Assembly: GCF_026151205.1 (NCBI RefSeq)
Contig: NC_087077.1
Span: 10,407,983 to 10,471,982 of the forward strand
Direction of reading: 5' to 3'
Length of the DNA stretch: 64,000 nucleotides
Source: Bolinopsis microptera
Taxonomy: Eukaryota > Ctenophora > Tentaculata > Lobata > Bolinopsidae
Part shown: positions 11,335 through 23,800 of the stretch, piece by piece
How the letters are laid out: every line of letters begins with the position of its first letter
How positions within the stretch are numbered: the first letter of the stretch is position 1
Position numbers and translations under genes: made by a program
Notes under the pieces: model-generated
Seen by the model: the letters and a program-made list of their open reading frames with translations, nothing else
The model's database searches: none
Told to the model about the DNA's origin: nothing

Positions 11335-13746
11335 TTGTAATTTGTAATCAAATTTCATGGATAATCCGATAAGCTAACATTTATTGCGAAATTATCAATT
11401 ACATATTAATACATATTTAATGATTTTGATGTTCAGAATTTAAAGACCGTCCGCGATCAATTTCAACTTCAAGCCACACCTTTTCGTAATACGTCAATTT
11501 TCGAGGATTAATACGTATTCGTATTCCAATACGTATTCCCTCCTAATACGTATTTAACAACCTTGGTGGAATTTGTAACGTAATTGTAACTTATGGTTGA
11601 TAAGATTTAACCTCGATCTAACGTAAAGTCATAAACATCATGCAACGTTAAAAAAGTAAACCTTTAACCAATGTTGGCCTAAAGAACATTTAAGAACTTT
11701 TTATTCACAATCTAAAATTAAATACAACGTTAAAACGCTAAAACGTAACGTAACTTTCTTTTCGGGCCAAAGAACCATATTTATAACAGTCCATATTTTT
11801 AATACCCATAATTCCCCTCCCCCCCCCCCCCCCCATAATATTACCGACTAAGGTAAGCTTTAGTTTGTCATATTTTCGATCTTTTTCATGATTCGCAAAA
11901 AATCATTATAATCCAGCAATTAACTTGATTCCTCCATTTTTTTCTTATCTCTCACCCATCGACCTATGCCATTCCTTATATCAACATATTGCGATGTGAG
12001 TATAAGTACACTTGCACGAATATTTGAACTATATTAAGGAGCTCAACAGTATGATATCTCATTCATACAGACCAGTAATGATTTAATCGGTCGATATATC
12101 GGTAATTATCCAATTATAACTACAAGCCGTGTTACCGCGAGTCACAAATGTGGAAGTAAGAGCCGTGGGACGCTCCCTCTCCCTTTTATCTTACACGTGT
12201 ACCACAGCTATAATACTATGATATATAATAATATGCACTGTTATCTACAGCCTGGTTACTGCGTGTGGTTTAACGTTGTGAATTTCAGTATATTTTGAAT
12301 GGAGATCACTGTTTTATACTGCAAGACCGGATCTTGTTTTACTGGAGATAATTGTGTTTCAATTGCGTGTCCGAGCTGTAGGTCAAATATTCTATTTCTA
12401 GCAGGCTGCACCCCTCCAGGGCCTCCGGCCCTTACCTCCCATATTTTCACAACAGATAATGCAGATAAACACACTCATTTTCTAAATATGAAACAAGGAA
12501 AATTCATCTTATCTTATCTTATCTTCGAAACTGATAGATTACGGTTTAAATCGTTCGTTATAATGGATATGGTTGACGGGAACACGCTAGCTCTCTTGTG
12601 ATTGGAAAGTCCTGTGTCACGTGGGATGCTCGCAGAGCCAATCAGCGCGCGAGCGCCAAAATGACCAGCAAATCAGCAGTCAGTTTGTTCGAGGCCTCCT
12701 GCCATGAGGAGCACTTTCCTATTCTTTTCGCGGCTCTCGAGAACAGTTTGAGTTGCTCGGTTTACAACATAGTTACTCTTAGTTTATCGCTACTTGATCG
12801 TCTTGTCTGTTTACAGATCTTACGTCTTCAAGCAATGGATCTTACATTATTTCGTACCTTACATTTGATACCTGAACTTGTCGAATTGTAAAGAATCAGC
12901 ACAATCTATCCCCATTCCCCATAAAAATGTGTTTTCCATTGAACTACAGTTGTAAGTTCTTCGTCAGTATTGACAGTATTGTCTATATTATATAATATGT
13001 AAAAATGAACAACATAATCTTATTACTTATAGCATCAGCTAAAGCCTTGTTGCTATATAATTTGGTATACAAATTTCGTTCAGCTTCAGAAAGTTTATAA
13101 CAACTTTGTCACTATCAGCGTTGCGATTAGACGGTGATAAATTATTTCAATCCCAAACTACCTACTAAATGTACCGATCTGAATCAATAACTGCAGACAT
13201 TTGATACACGGTTTTCAGTGTCTTTCAAAAGCTACTGCTCCTTGTCAATGTCATGACGTAAATTTCCCGTTACAAATTTAAACATTCCACAACACTGTAG
13301 CCCGAAATGTACATACTGTAACCCACATGGCACAAAACTTTCATCTTAACAATTGTTTAGTTTTAGAGACTTGAACAATTGACATAGCGTTATATATACA
13401 ATACATTGCGTAGTGTGTACATAGTCTCATCGCGGTTGGAACATTGTTCGGATCGGCTCCACTCAAACGTCCACTACACTGTTTTGTTTAGTTTTCTCAA
13501 AAGTCAAAGAAACCGAAATTGTATACTCTTCATTTGTAGGTGGCCTCTCTTCGTGGGATCAGTTAGTCAAGATTCCTCCATGTTGATTCTGATCGAGTTA
13601 TAAAGCCTGAAGCTTACCTGCTGTTTACAGAATTAGCTCTGAGAAGATAGCAGCTGTTTTTGATGTGATATTTTATACCAGACATGTGTACCCAGACATT
13701 GTAACTCGTTAGTTGTTGTGGAGCTGTTATACTTGTTATGTTCTAG

Positions 13747-13811
<65 letters not shown>

Positions 13812-15293
13812 AAGGGGTTCTATGTAGATTGTAGAGCTCCAGTCCCTCATATCTTTACTCCTTTATAATGTCCTCTCCCTTTACTCCTTTATAATTTGTA
13901 GAGCTGCTCCGTTCTGGAGACGGCCCTTTATATAATATAGCTGTCATTATATAAGTGTAATCTTCAGTTTCTTTGTTCTTTTTGTTATCATATCTCAAGC
14001 GTGCTTCTTTTTAATCTACAAAACTAGGCCCATATAATACATAGTCTGATCGTTGCTGCTTGCCTCACAGTTTCTGTGACCATTTGCTTTACGATATTAT
14101 TATCTCAATGTATTGAGATCGTGCGTTAGAAACAGCTTTCCCTGATCGAATATTAGTGCTCAGATAAAAAAATTCAATGTGAGAAGACATATAGCTGGTT
14201 ATGTATATCCTGTTTCAGATGGTAAACATCTCGTGTGGTAATCCTGAGTACACCTACTCAGAGTAATACTGTTTGTCCCTCAGGTCATGTGTTCATAAAC
14301 CATCGTATCGTACCTATTATTATCATTATTATCGATCTAAAAGCTTTTACAAATCTGACGCAGAAATTTTAAACAAATTTGTTCGATTAGGCACCGTAGT
14401 TGATAAGTGGCCTGCAGTCAAAGATATCGACAGGTATGCGAGCTAACCTAATGGTATCGGAGTAAGCTTGTTTAATATATTTCCAATAATGACGGCTGCA
14501 CATTACCCATTACCGTAGTCAGATCGGGTACGTGTGTGACTGAGTTGTTAGTTCTATTAGTGTAGATAGTAAAATAATAATTGTATCAATAATTTGATAG
14601 ATATATAATTTTATAGATGTAATCAATAATTTGATAGAATTGTAAATTAAGAACAGAATCACCACAAATACATTCCATTATCAACAGACGATACCTCTTA
14701 AATCGTGTATGTAAATCATCCTATCAATATGTTAATCAGTATATCCAGTTTCACTGTTTATGGTAATTATTGACATTGTGGTTACTCCCGATGATCCCAA
14801 ACCACCAGTGTACAAGATGTACAAGCATTGTTTACACAGGCAGCTATATCAGTGTATAGTGTGACATCACCATTACAGCTATCGACAATAACCACAACTA
14901 ATGACACAGTGACAGTTCCCACACGTTTATTTCTCGCTAATCTTTTGTTTATGTGGGTCCCTTTTGTGTTGGGATATTGTAAATCTATTGCTAGGATCAC
15001 ACGTCAGGCTCTAGTAGTTTCCAGGTCTTTACTTTTACAAACCAGGGCACTTGAGTTGCCTTGTTTTATTTTAAGATTTGATCTCTTATTGTTTATTAGC
15101 AGATTTAGATGTAGAAGTTTGAACTTGTCATTTTCAAGTTTTAATTAAAACTGATATCTCAAAGATAGATCAGACTTTAATCACTAATATGGCTCAAGTA
15201 ATTTTGTGGTCCTTCAGCATAGCTCTCAACCACTCCTCGATTCATAATTTGTTCAGTCTTCATTTCCCCAAAATATTTTCACTCTCGCTTTAT
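11335..15293. other. Intergenic stretch, no recognised gene
   Basis: I see no protein family, no RNA gene and no multi-exon pattern. Contents: a poly-C run at about 11817-11833, a (CTTAT)n tract near 12508-12525, and a (GA)n microsatellite at 13749-13811. The open frames here (up to ~105 codons) show no recognisable domain. Base use is similar to the introns further right. Confidence 0.5.
13749..13811. repeat. (GA)n microsatellite
   Basis: About 63 bp of alternating AG/GA with one GGG interruption. Confidence 0.95.
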
Positions 15294-15304
15294 ATGTAGT
15301 ATTT
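15294..15304. repeat. Target-site duplication, left copy
   Basis: ATGTAGTATTT, identical to 19100-19110. It abuts the 3' tail of the RTE element, so these 11 bp mark one end of the insertion. Confidence 0.8.
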
Positions 15305-15363
15305 GTTACATGTTACATGGCGAGATCTCCATCCAAAAGGATTAGTCTGCGTCATCTGCGTCA

Positions 15364-18300
15364 TTACTTTGTATTATACAACTTCGGCGGGTAATATTTC
15401 TCATCAATCGTGAGTCCATTACGATCCAATCTCTGCTCAGCATCTTCAATAAATACATCATTTAAGCTCTTCCTAGGCCTGCCTCTTGATCGTTTCCCAT
15501 GCTTGGGTTTCCATTCAAGTAGATAGTTAGGTAACCGATCTTCAGGCATTCTACTGACATGTCCAAACCAACGTAGCCGTTTTGTTGCTATTATGTCAGT
15601 AAGAGCAGTTATTGAAGCCCTTCTTAAAACATCTTCATTTCTTACTCGATGGAACCACCTCACTCTCAGGATTCTGCGTAAGCAGTACTGATGGAAAGAC
15701 TCTAATCTTCTTGTCTGCACTTGAGTCGTGTTCCATATCTCACTTCCATAGGTCAGAATGGTAAGAACAGCTGCGATGTAGATTCGCACTTTGTTGTTAA
15801 TGCTTATGTTCTTATTCTTCCAAATGTTATTGAGTTGGTTAAAAGCTCCGGTTGCTTTTCCAATCCTGACACTTATTTCTTTATCGATCTTGCCATCCGA
15901 TGTAATTTTGGCACCCAAATAAGTGAATTGAGTGACCTGCTTTGCAGAGTTTCCATCGACAGTAATATCTATGGTCCTATTCTCTGGGAGTGGGTGCTGC
16001 GACGTATCTTTCCCAATTACCATGATCTCTGTTTTCTTTGCGTTCATCTTTAAACCCCCAAGCCCACAGTATTTCGCAATATTGTCCGTTGTTTCTTGCA
16101 GTCCCTCGACAGTGTCATCCATGCCTGCTATGTCATCAGCATAGTCCAAATCAATGACACATTTTTCCGGTTGTCTGGAACTTTGTCTGTACTGAAGAGT
16201 AAAACCACGCGATATATTTTTAAACTTCTCGGCAAGTTCTAATCCCCAGTTAAGTACAAGGTTGAAAATGGGAGGCCCTTGCACATCACCTTGTCCAGTC
16301 CCCGAATCGACATCAAACCATCTTGTCAATTCCCCATTGACACGAACTGCACTTTCAGTTGCTCTAAAGAACGCTTTGAAAACATTGATGTATTTTGTTG
16401 GAAGACCATAATGTTCAAAAGCTTTCCAAATAAAGTCACGATTGATTGAATCAAAAGCAGCTTTAAAATCAATAAAGTTTATATACAAAGGGACGTTGAA
16501 TTCTATACAATTGTGTATTATACAATGAAGGGAGTATAGCTGATCTATACAAGAACGGTTTCTCCTGAAACCACACTGATTTTCTCTAAGTAACTTTTCA
16601 AGCCCATTACTTAGTCTTTTTAACAACACGATTTGAAATAACTTCGATACGGTGGAGCGTAGAGTTATCCCTCTGTTGTTGTTGCAATATGTGAGGTCCC
16701 CTTTCTTTGGGATGATGGTGATGATTCCTTTCCTCCAATCACTAGGAATATCCTCACTTTTCCATACAGTTTCAAACAAATCTTTTAACCAAGGCAGACG
16801 TCCAGGAGAACCGTACTTTAACTGCTCATTTGAAATTTCATCAATTCCAGCACTTTTGTAGTTCTTCAACTTCTTGATAGCTTCCTCAATTTCAAACAAG
16901 GACGGTGGCTCATCATCATTACTAAGATATTCAAAAGAAAGTACCTTTTCGTCCTCATCCAATAGAGAGAAATCCACCGCATCTGCTGCTGGCGTCAAGA
17001 GTTCTTCAAAATATTCGGCCCAGCGATGTGACTGAGCTTCGGGATCTGATATAAGTGTCCCATTCTTATCCCGCACTGCCGCAGATCTGTTTACTCTCTT
17101 GTTTGTAAGGGATTTTATTTTCTGCCAAACATCTCTTTGTTGACCCTGCTTGGCAGCCTCTTCCAATTCCTCAGCTACTCTAACAGCCCAGGCATTATCA
17201 TCTCTTTTACAGTTCTGCCTAACAAGACCGTTAATGTGCGAGTACTTAGCACGATTCTCAGCAGTACTAGGTTTCTTTTTAATGTCACCTCGTTCTTTTA
17301 GGAGATTCTTAGTATCCTTTGAGAGATGTTCTGTTCTCTATTTACGGCCCCTTTCACCCAGAACTTCAAACGAGATATCAGTTATAATGTCTCTCAATTT
17401 CTTCCATTGTTCTTCTAAAGGAGAGTTTCCAAGCTCCTGATCGTTGGTATAGTATTTTTCAGCTATTTTGTTACTATATTCCTGGCTCTTAGATCTATCA
17501 CGCAAGTTCTCTAAAGCAGGCTGTCTTACACGCTTCTTTCTTTTCTGTGGACACTTAAGCTTAATAGATACATATCCTCTTACCAGGTAGTGAGTAGTAT
17601 TTATATCTGCTCCTCTCATGCTCCTGACATCAAGCAATGAATGGCTCCATCTCGTCGAAATACAAATATGGTCAATTTGAGTGACGGTGTTACCATTTGG
17701 GGATCTCCATGTTGTCTTGTGAATATCCTTGTGTTCAAAAAGTGTGCCTCCGATCGTCAGCTGGTGCATAGTACAGAAATCTAGCATCCGTTTTCCGTTA
17801 TCATTGGATTCTGTGTGATATGAGTGTTTTCCTATTACACCAGGGTGAGCATCAGTGTCCCTTCCAACACGAGCATTAAAATCTCCTAAAACTATTTTTA
17901 TATCATGAGCAGGTAGTCCCGATTGAACATCATTCAATTCCTTGTAGAATGAGTCTTTTAAACTGATCTCTGCATCCTCAGTTGGAGCATATACCACTGT
18001 AACACTAATGTTGATGTGTTTGCTATGTAAACGGGCAGTCATAACCCGTCCTGATACAGGGGTGTATGATATGAGAGTATTCTTCATCTTTTTGGACAGT
18101 ACAACACCGACTCCTTCTCTCCGTACCCCATCATTCCTGCCAGAATACACCAAAACAGCCCCATTTCCCAAAGTCTGAGTTCCCGATCCAGCCATATGTG
18201 TTTCAGTTACCCCAAGGAGCTCTAGTCCATAATCATCAAACCCTTTTCCCAATTGATACATCTTGCTGGAATTGCTGACAAGAGAAGTAACATTCCATGT

Positions 18301-18672
18301 ACTGACACAGAGAGGATTCTTTACAATATTTACAGGATTAGACATACTTGACTGTCTGTTTACAAATGATAAATCTGATGAAGGAATTCTGTATTTACAG
18401 TGTTTACGTCGGCTCTTACGGGAGTTGCAAACAGACATCAAGCTACTAGGGTCCTTTCGGCTTTGCCTAGTCGCCGTCATCACTCCACCTGCGCCTCCAC
18501 GTATAATACTATTGAATGACACTGTAGACGTTTCTGTAGCGGTTTGATTTAAGGTGGATGGTTTGCCGGACCTTCGCACCCGATCCAGAGGCAGCACCGA
18601 CATCAAAATGTAAGCCCTCCGTCCGGACACCAGCATGCTGGTGGTTAGGTTCGATACGTAAAATAAAAGCAT
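15364..18672 (-). pseudogene. RTE-type LINE ORF2, APE endonuclease + reverse transcriptase, one in-frame stop
   Basis: From ATG at 18672 the frame runs 444 codons, meets TAG at 17340-17338, and continues in the same frame for 657 codons to 15364. The first part is an APE-type endonuclease with LCVSTWNVTSL, VLGDFNARVG and TQIDHICIS. Its last motif reads NTTHYLV where the family has SDH, so a catalytic aspartate appears lost. The second part has RT motifs FIDFKAAFDS (A), GTGQGDVQGP (B) and LDYADD (C). The C-terminal region LRWFGHVSRM..RSRGRPRK is characteristic of RTE-like elements. One stop plus a damaged endonuclease motif indicates a dead but fairly young copy. Confidence 0.85.
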
Positions 18673-18982
18673 GCAGAGCTTCTGAAGCCCTTAGGGAATC
18701 AAAATTGAACCGTAAGTGATCATGTTTGAGACACGATCACCAAGCAAATGCTCAATTACACAGGGCAACCAAGACTTGGACAATATGGTGAACCGTAGGT
18801 GACACACAGATGACCCTGCCACAAGACAGCATCACCAAGCACCACCCAGCAAATGCATCCTCTCGCCACCACAGCAACCGACCCCCCAGTGATATAGCAC
18901 TGACAGGCAATTAACGGTTTTATGGTGTTACCACTCCCAGGTGATCTGTGCTAACAGACTCGGACCAGATGCAATGGGGAGC
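18673..18982 (-). other. 5' region of the RTE LINE
   Basis: Sequence between the U6 T-run and the first ATG of the LINE frame. No ORF is recognised; it is probably the LINE 5' UTR or a 5'-truncated part of it. Confidence 0.5.
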
Positions 18983-19033
18983 AAAAAATTTGGAACGCTT
19001 CACGAATTTGCGTGTCATCCTTGCGCAGGGGCC

Positions 19034-19072
<39 letters not shown>

Positions 19073-19089
19073 CACTACCGAAGTAGTAC
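18983..19089 (-). ncRNA. U6: U6 snRNA copy (retrotransposed, LINE-fused)
   Basis: A 107-bp full-length U6 on the minus strand. It has a 5' stem-loop with a TTCG loop (GTACTACTTCGGTAGTGC), ATATACTAAAATTGGAACG, the catalytic ACAGAGA, the AGC triad in ATTAGCATGG, the internal stem-loop region GCGCAAGGATGACACGCAAA, and a 3' T-run. The core matches the universally conserved metazoan U6; the 5' stem differs from vertebrates with paired changes. It lies inside the TSD of the LINE insertion, and no convincing TATA/PSE pol III promoter is seen upstream, so I regard it as a reverse-transcribed copy. Confidence 0.85.
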
Positions 19090-19099
19090 ATATACTAAA

Positions 19100-19110
19100 A
19101 TGTAGTATTT
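19100..19110. repeat. Target-site duplication, right copy
   Basis: ATGTAGTATTT, matching 15294-15304, directly after the foldback extension at the U6 5' end. Confidence 0.8.
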
Positions 19111-20245
19111 AGCGATCTCTAAACAATTAAATCTGGTGCACTTATACGTTGTACAGAGATGTAATCTATAGTCAAGTTTCTCAAACATTAGAGAATCGCA
19201 GCTGCCATCTATTTTTATCTAACATTAATCAACACAGCTAGAGTGTGTAGTACTAGTAGGCACTGGGCACTCTCTTCCTGTAAAGATTTTAAATGGTTAT
19301 TATAGGAATGTAAGACTGTAACTACTGTTTACTTCAAGTACAACAGGATCTGTGCTCTTGCAAGGGCCCCGTGAGCTTTATTTTTCATAAGAACTTTCAA
19401 ATTCGGTTAACAATATGCCTCCATGATATGATGATACATGTCAATCGTGATACAATCGTGCTGAAGCAAATGATCCGAGTACATATCATGCCCAATTTGA
19501 TTAATGCGGCTCATTTTATGATTTTATGCAATGTTAGTCCTTCAGTTTATTATTAGTTTGTAGTTTCGAGTTTCGAATTCCTCTCTCGCATAGCCCGGAG
19601 TTTGTGTAAGTTAGTAACTTTCTCGATCGTATGATTTACGGTTGTTCGCTGTTGATGTTATTGAAGCTATTAATTTGTAATCCGCGTCTAAAGAGTAAAG
19701 AGTAAAGACGAGAGGATAAATTTATCACTTTCGTTTTCGTAATTCCTTAATTAGTAGCGTGCACGTGGTTTCATGCTTTATAAAAGTTTAGCAGAATATG
19801 TTCCACTCATATTCAGCATTCTAGTGCAGTCGTGTGGTATTCTCTAGGATACACAACACGGATGTGTATTATATTCAAGGTATATATAGCTTTTATCGTT
19901 GTGAGAGGGAAGTAAAATAGGTCCACCTGCTTCCCTACCCACTGATTGTTTTGTTTGGCGCTTGTTTTTGACTTTTTGTGTGTTTTATTCGATCAGTGCT
20001 TTCGTTGAGTTTGTGTTTTGTCTTTTGAGAGAGAAATATAAGTTCGTTGGCAGTGAGTCCCTGTCGAATCGTTATTTTGTTTGCTTCCAGCTGTTCATTT
20101 TTCCCTGCCGTTTTGTGTTTGACCGATCACCGTATTAGTTTTACTTTAAAAAGTCTGTTTACAAGCTATCAATATTTGATTCCTTTACTTTCTTTCAAAG
20201 CAGACAAGATACGACTGTAACGATATTGTATTTCCAACTACTCGT
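19111..20245. other. Upstream region of gene 1
   Basis: No gene is seen. It is AT-rich, with a TATA-like element at 19779-19786 and an E-box-like GCACGTGG just before it. A transcript starting ~30 bp downstream of the TATA would have a ~430-nt 5' leader. Confidence 0.4.
19779..19786 (+). promoter_or_regulatory. Candidate TATA box of gene 1
   Basis: TATAAAAG, ~460 bp upstream of the inferred start codon, with CACGTG 15-20 bp before it. Supported by motif and position only. Confidence 0.3.
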
Positions 20246-20833
20246 ATGGGATACTATGAAATCAGTTCACTGAGTAAGCACCGATCTTGAACTTATATTT
20301 TACGTAATGTATATCTCTGCTTTCTGCTTCCGAGAAACCTTGGAAAATGTAGATGTTCTAATCTTAGTATAACAACACTCTCCCCCTCTCTCAGTTATAC
20401 TAGTGCTTCTAGTTGGAGACATTCAGGCAGCATGTCCTGCTGGTACCTTCCTTCGAGGAGACCAATGTTGTAAGTGATATTGTAAACTTGTTTCTCAAGT
20501 CTCAATCATTACATAGTTGGTAGTCAGGGATTTCACGTTTGTTCTTGAAAACTTTTGAGAAACATCTAAATTGTCTGCTCAAACCCTAACAACTGCTACA
20601 TTTTGTAACTTCGTATCTACATATTATTACTTCTGATACCCTGCTAATTAATTAATTGATTAATTACTCCACTGCAGTGGTGTGCTCGGCTGGGTATTAC
20701 GAGTCTGGGGGAACGTGTGAGGCGTGTCCGCTAGATCAGTACAACGACGCGGAGCAGGCTACAGAGTGTAAAGCGTGTCCGGGCGGGAAGAAAACCCTGG
20801 AGATAGGGTCTGATGCGGAGAGTAAATGTATTG
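20246..20833 (+). CDS. Gene 1 exons 1-3: signal peptide and GCC2/GCC3 domain
   Basis: Exon 1 (MGYYEISSL) joins exon 2 in phase 1 to give a hydrophobic core IILVLLVG and a likely cleavage after IQAA. ACPAGTFLRGDQC is followed by exon 3 with VCSAGYYESGGTCEACP and KACPGGKKT. The CxxGxY...C..CP pattern is that of the GCC2/GCC3 (ephrin-receptor-like) repeat. Choosing ATG 20246 gives both phase agreement and a canonical signal peptide; the second ATG at 20256 would run into a stop. Confidence 0.7.
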
Positions 20834-23800
20834 GTGAGTGAATTTAGTGATAGGTTGTTAAGGGTTGTTAGCATCCCTTCTTTTCTTCCAGTGAACTCTA
20901 CCAAGAGAGTAAAGTAGTTTAGTAGATTTAATCACAGACAACGAGACATAGTTTCATCATTAACCAAACAACTGTTTTTACTTTCTTTTCTTTTAAAGAT
21001 CTGCTAGAGACAAATCAAATCTCTGCAGAACTGCGTGTAGTTGTATAATTCCTTTTTTTGAGTTCTGTTCCTATCTTCAGACTTGTGTGAGATTCCCGCT
21101 ACTTACAACGCTGGGTACAGGGTCGCTTCAAAGCAAGGGCTTTACAGCGTATCCTCTCAAGACAGGTTAGTTACCAATAACCACGGAGACAGGCTTGCCA
21201 CCGTGGTGACAGGTTTGTCACCATGGTAACCTAATGCAAGTTTATAATTATGGAGACAGATTTGTCTGAATGGCGACATGTTTTTCGAACCAAATACACA
21301 GGGGATTCAATTTCGTGTTCGATTGTGTGTTCGTTTGGATGTTTGTCATGATTTCAAGAACTAACTTATCACCACTTAGAGTTGCGTACAATACAAAGCT
21401 GGTGTTCGTGTGTTCCCCCGGTTACCAGTACGATAACACCAACACTAACAAACTGGAGAAGACATGTTCAGCTGATGTTGGGGAGCTTCCTTCCTTCTGC
21501 ATACGTTAGTAAAACTTGAACTCAGCCGTTAGATGTACAATTCTGATGCATTTCAGCCGTGATTTTTTGTAATAGCGAGGAAACACAGTTTATGCCGTTT
21601 CACATGTGGTGATTTTGAAAATTATGGTCGACTTTACTTAACCTATCTCTGATCAGGAATTGAAACCAATAACGAGGGTAAGATATCTATTGCACATGAT
21701 AAGCTAGTGTCAAACTCCAAGCTGGAGGCTAATTGTTGCATCCACATTTTTTGTGAACAAATTGATATGAATCTTATTTTTTCTCAAGAAATGCACGACT
21801 GAAACGATTTAAAATAGTAGCCATAAAATCATAGTATAGGTAAAGCTCACTTAAACGAGTGACCACTGATTACTATCACTATTAGTTATTACTATAATAT
21901 TACTATTATAAAATAAATAAATAAATAAATTCTAACATTTATTACACGCTTCGACATTAAAATATACCCAACAAAGATGTACATTAAAGTCATTCAAGCG
22001 AGACTTAGTGTTGAAATAGCAAGATTATGGACTTTTTAAACAGTTCAGATTTTATGAACAAATATTTGTATGAAGTTACCAAAATTATGCACTTTCATAT
22101 CAGTTCAGACATTATGGACAAATATTAGAAATATTATCAAAAGCTAGTTGGAAATAAAACGTCTTTAGGGCATTTTTAAAACATTCTACAGATGATAATG
22201 ATCTCACTGAGTAGGGTAGTTCATTCCAAATTTTTGGTCCACAAAACATAAATGCAGCATCTGTTCGTCTGAAATGAGGAGCAGGAGGAACTTTCAACAA
22301 ATAAAAGTCATCATCTAGTCTGGAACTTCGTCTTCGTACTTCCCTTAGATTGACGTGTCCTTGTAAGTACTGAGGGGCTATGTTATTAAGACACTTGAAG
22401 ACCAGAAGTGATATTTTGAACTTAATTCTGAACCGAACAGGCAGAAAGTGGAGCTTTTTGAGGTAAGGCATGATAGGTTCACGTATCTTTTTTCCGTAAA
22501 GACCAAAGATAAATCTAGCAGCATTGTTCTGTATCTTTTGTAGCTTATGGAGATTCTTTTCTGTTATACCATAATAGACTGAGTTGCAGTAGTCTATGAA
22601 ACAGAGGATATTGGAGTGAACTAACTGAACTTTTAGGTCATGGGAAAGCTTCGAACCGATTCTTGCTAAGTCCCTTTGATTCAAATAACATACTTTGGAG
22701 ACAGCATTTATTTGAGAGTCCAGATTCATTTGGTGATCGAAAAGGAATCCCAGGTTCTTGGCCTTGCTAACAGGGCAGATTGAGAGGTCTCCTAAATCCA
22801 TTGTCTGGATTGGGCTGACATATGGACCTATATCAATGAACTCTGTTTTTTCATCATTCAGTTTTAGGAAGTTAACTGTCATCCATTGCTTTATCTCCAG
22901 AAAGCAATTTTTCACAGCTGTTAAATCAGGATTAGAACTGTGAACATCAAAAGTAAAGTACACCTGTGTGTCATCTGCATACAAATGTATCGAGAAACCA
23001 TATTTTGTGACAATTTCTTCAAGATCTCTGGTATACAATATGAACAGTAGTGGTCCTAAAATGGATCCTTGAGGTACACCAATATCCAGATAGCCTTCAG
23101 AAGATGTGGCTTTTTTTACTTTAACCTTGAATGTGCGATTATTAAGGTAACATTGTAACCAGCTGAGTGCTAGTTCTGTAATACCATACGCATTCTTGAG
23201 TTTCGTAAGAAGGAGGTTATGGTTTATGGTGTCGAAAGCAGCTGATAGATCTAAGAGTAGAAGCACAACATTCGATTTGCTGTCAATCATCATTAGAATA
23301 TCATTATGTATTTTGGTAACTGCAGTTTCACAACTATGGAATTTTCTATAGCCTGATTGATATGGGGAAAACAGGTTGTTGACATCAGCATATTCATTTA
23401 ATTGGCAATGAACTACTTTTTCTAGTATTTTGGACAGATAAGTTAGATTGCTAATCGGTCGATAGTTTTTCAGCTCATCAACATCTAAGGTAGGTTTCTT
23501 GAGTCCAGGCCTAATAGATGCTTCTTTTAGGGCAGATGGAAACTTTCCGACTCTTAGTGATTCATTCACGATGTAATGGATGATTGGGAGAAGCTCGGGT
23601 AAGCAGTTCTTGAAGAGCCACATTGGTATGACATCGAGTACGCTTGATTTATTGGGAAGACTCTTAATTAAGGTTTCAAGATCTGATAATGAGACTTCCT
23701 TAAACTGATTAAGTCTACACTTTGCATTATCTATCGAAGTAGAGTCCTTGGTACCTTGACCGTTTAGGGAAGTGTTTTGAATTTCCTTCTCAATATTAGA

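Larger units (their letters stand above)
15305..19099 (-). mobile_element. RTE-clade LINE fused to a U6 snRNA copy (single retrotransposition)
   Basis: Read on the minus strand, the insertion runs: a short foldback extension, a U6 snRNA copy (19089-18983), LINE 5' sequence, one long reading frame with endonuclease and reverse transcriptase (18672-15364), a short 3' UTR, and a tail of two ATGTAAC heptamers. Identical ATGTAGTATTT sequences at 15294-15304 and 19100-19110 flank the whole. A single TSD enclosing both parts shows U6 and LINE entered together, as in U6/L1 chimeras made when the reverse transcriptase jumps from LINE RNA to U6 RNA. A 3' end in short tandem repeats is typical of RTE elements. 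Confidence 0.8.

Noticed and set aside
12256-12601. Overlapping ORFs of 72 and 100 aa
   Set aside because: Antisense to each other, no family resemblance, no splice partners; possibly part of an unidentified repeat.
14782-15148. ORFs of 72-106 aa upstream of the LINE
   Set aside because: Hydrophobic and low-complexity composition typical of random AT-rich frames; no supporting context.
18983-19089. Authentic U6 gene with its own promoter
   Set aside because: It lies within the LINE's TSD, is fused to LINE sequence, and upstream sequence is target DNA with no clear TATA/PSE.
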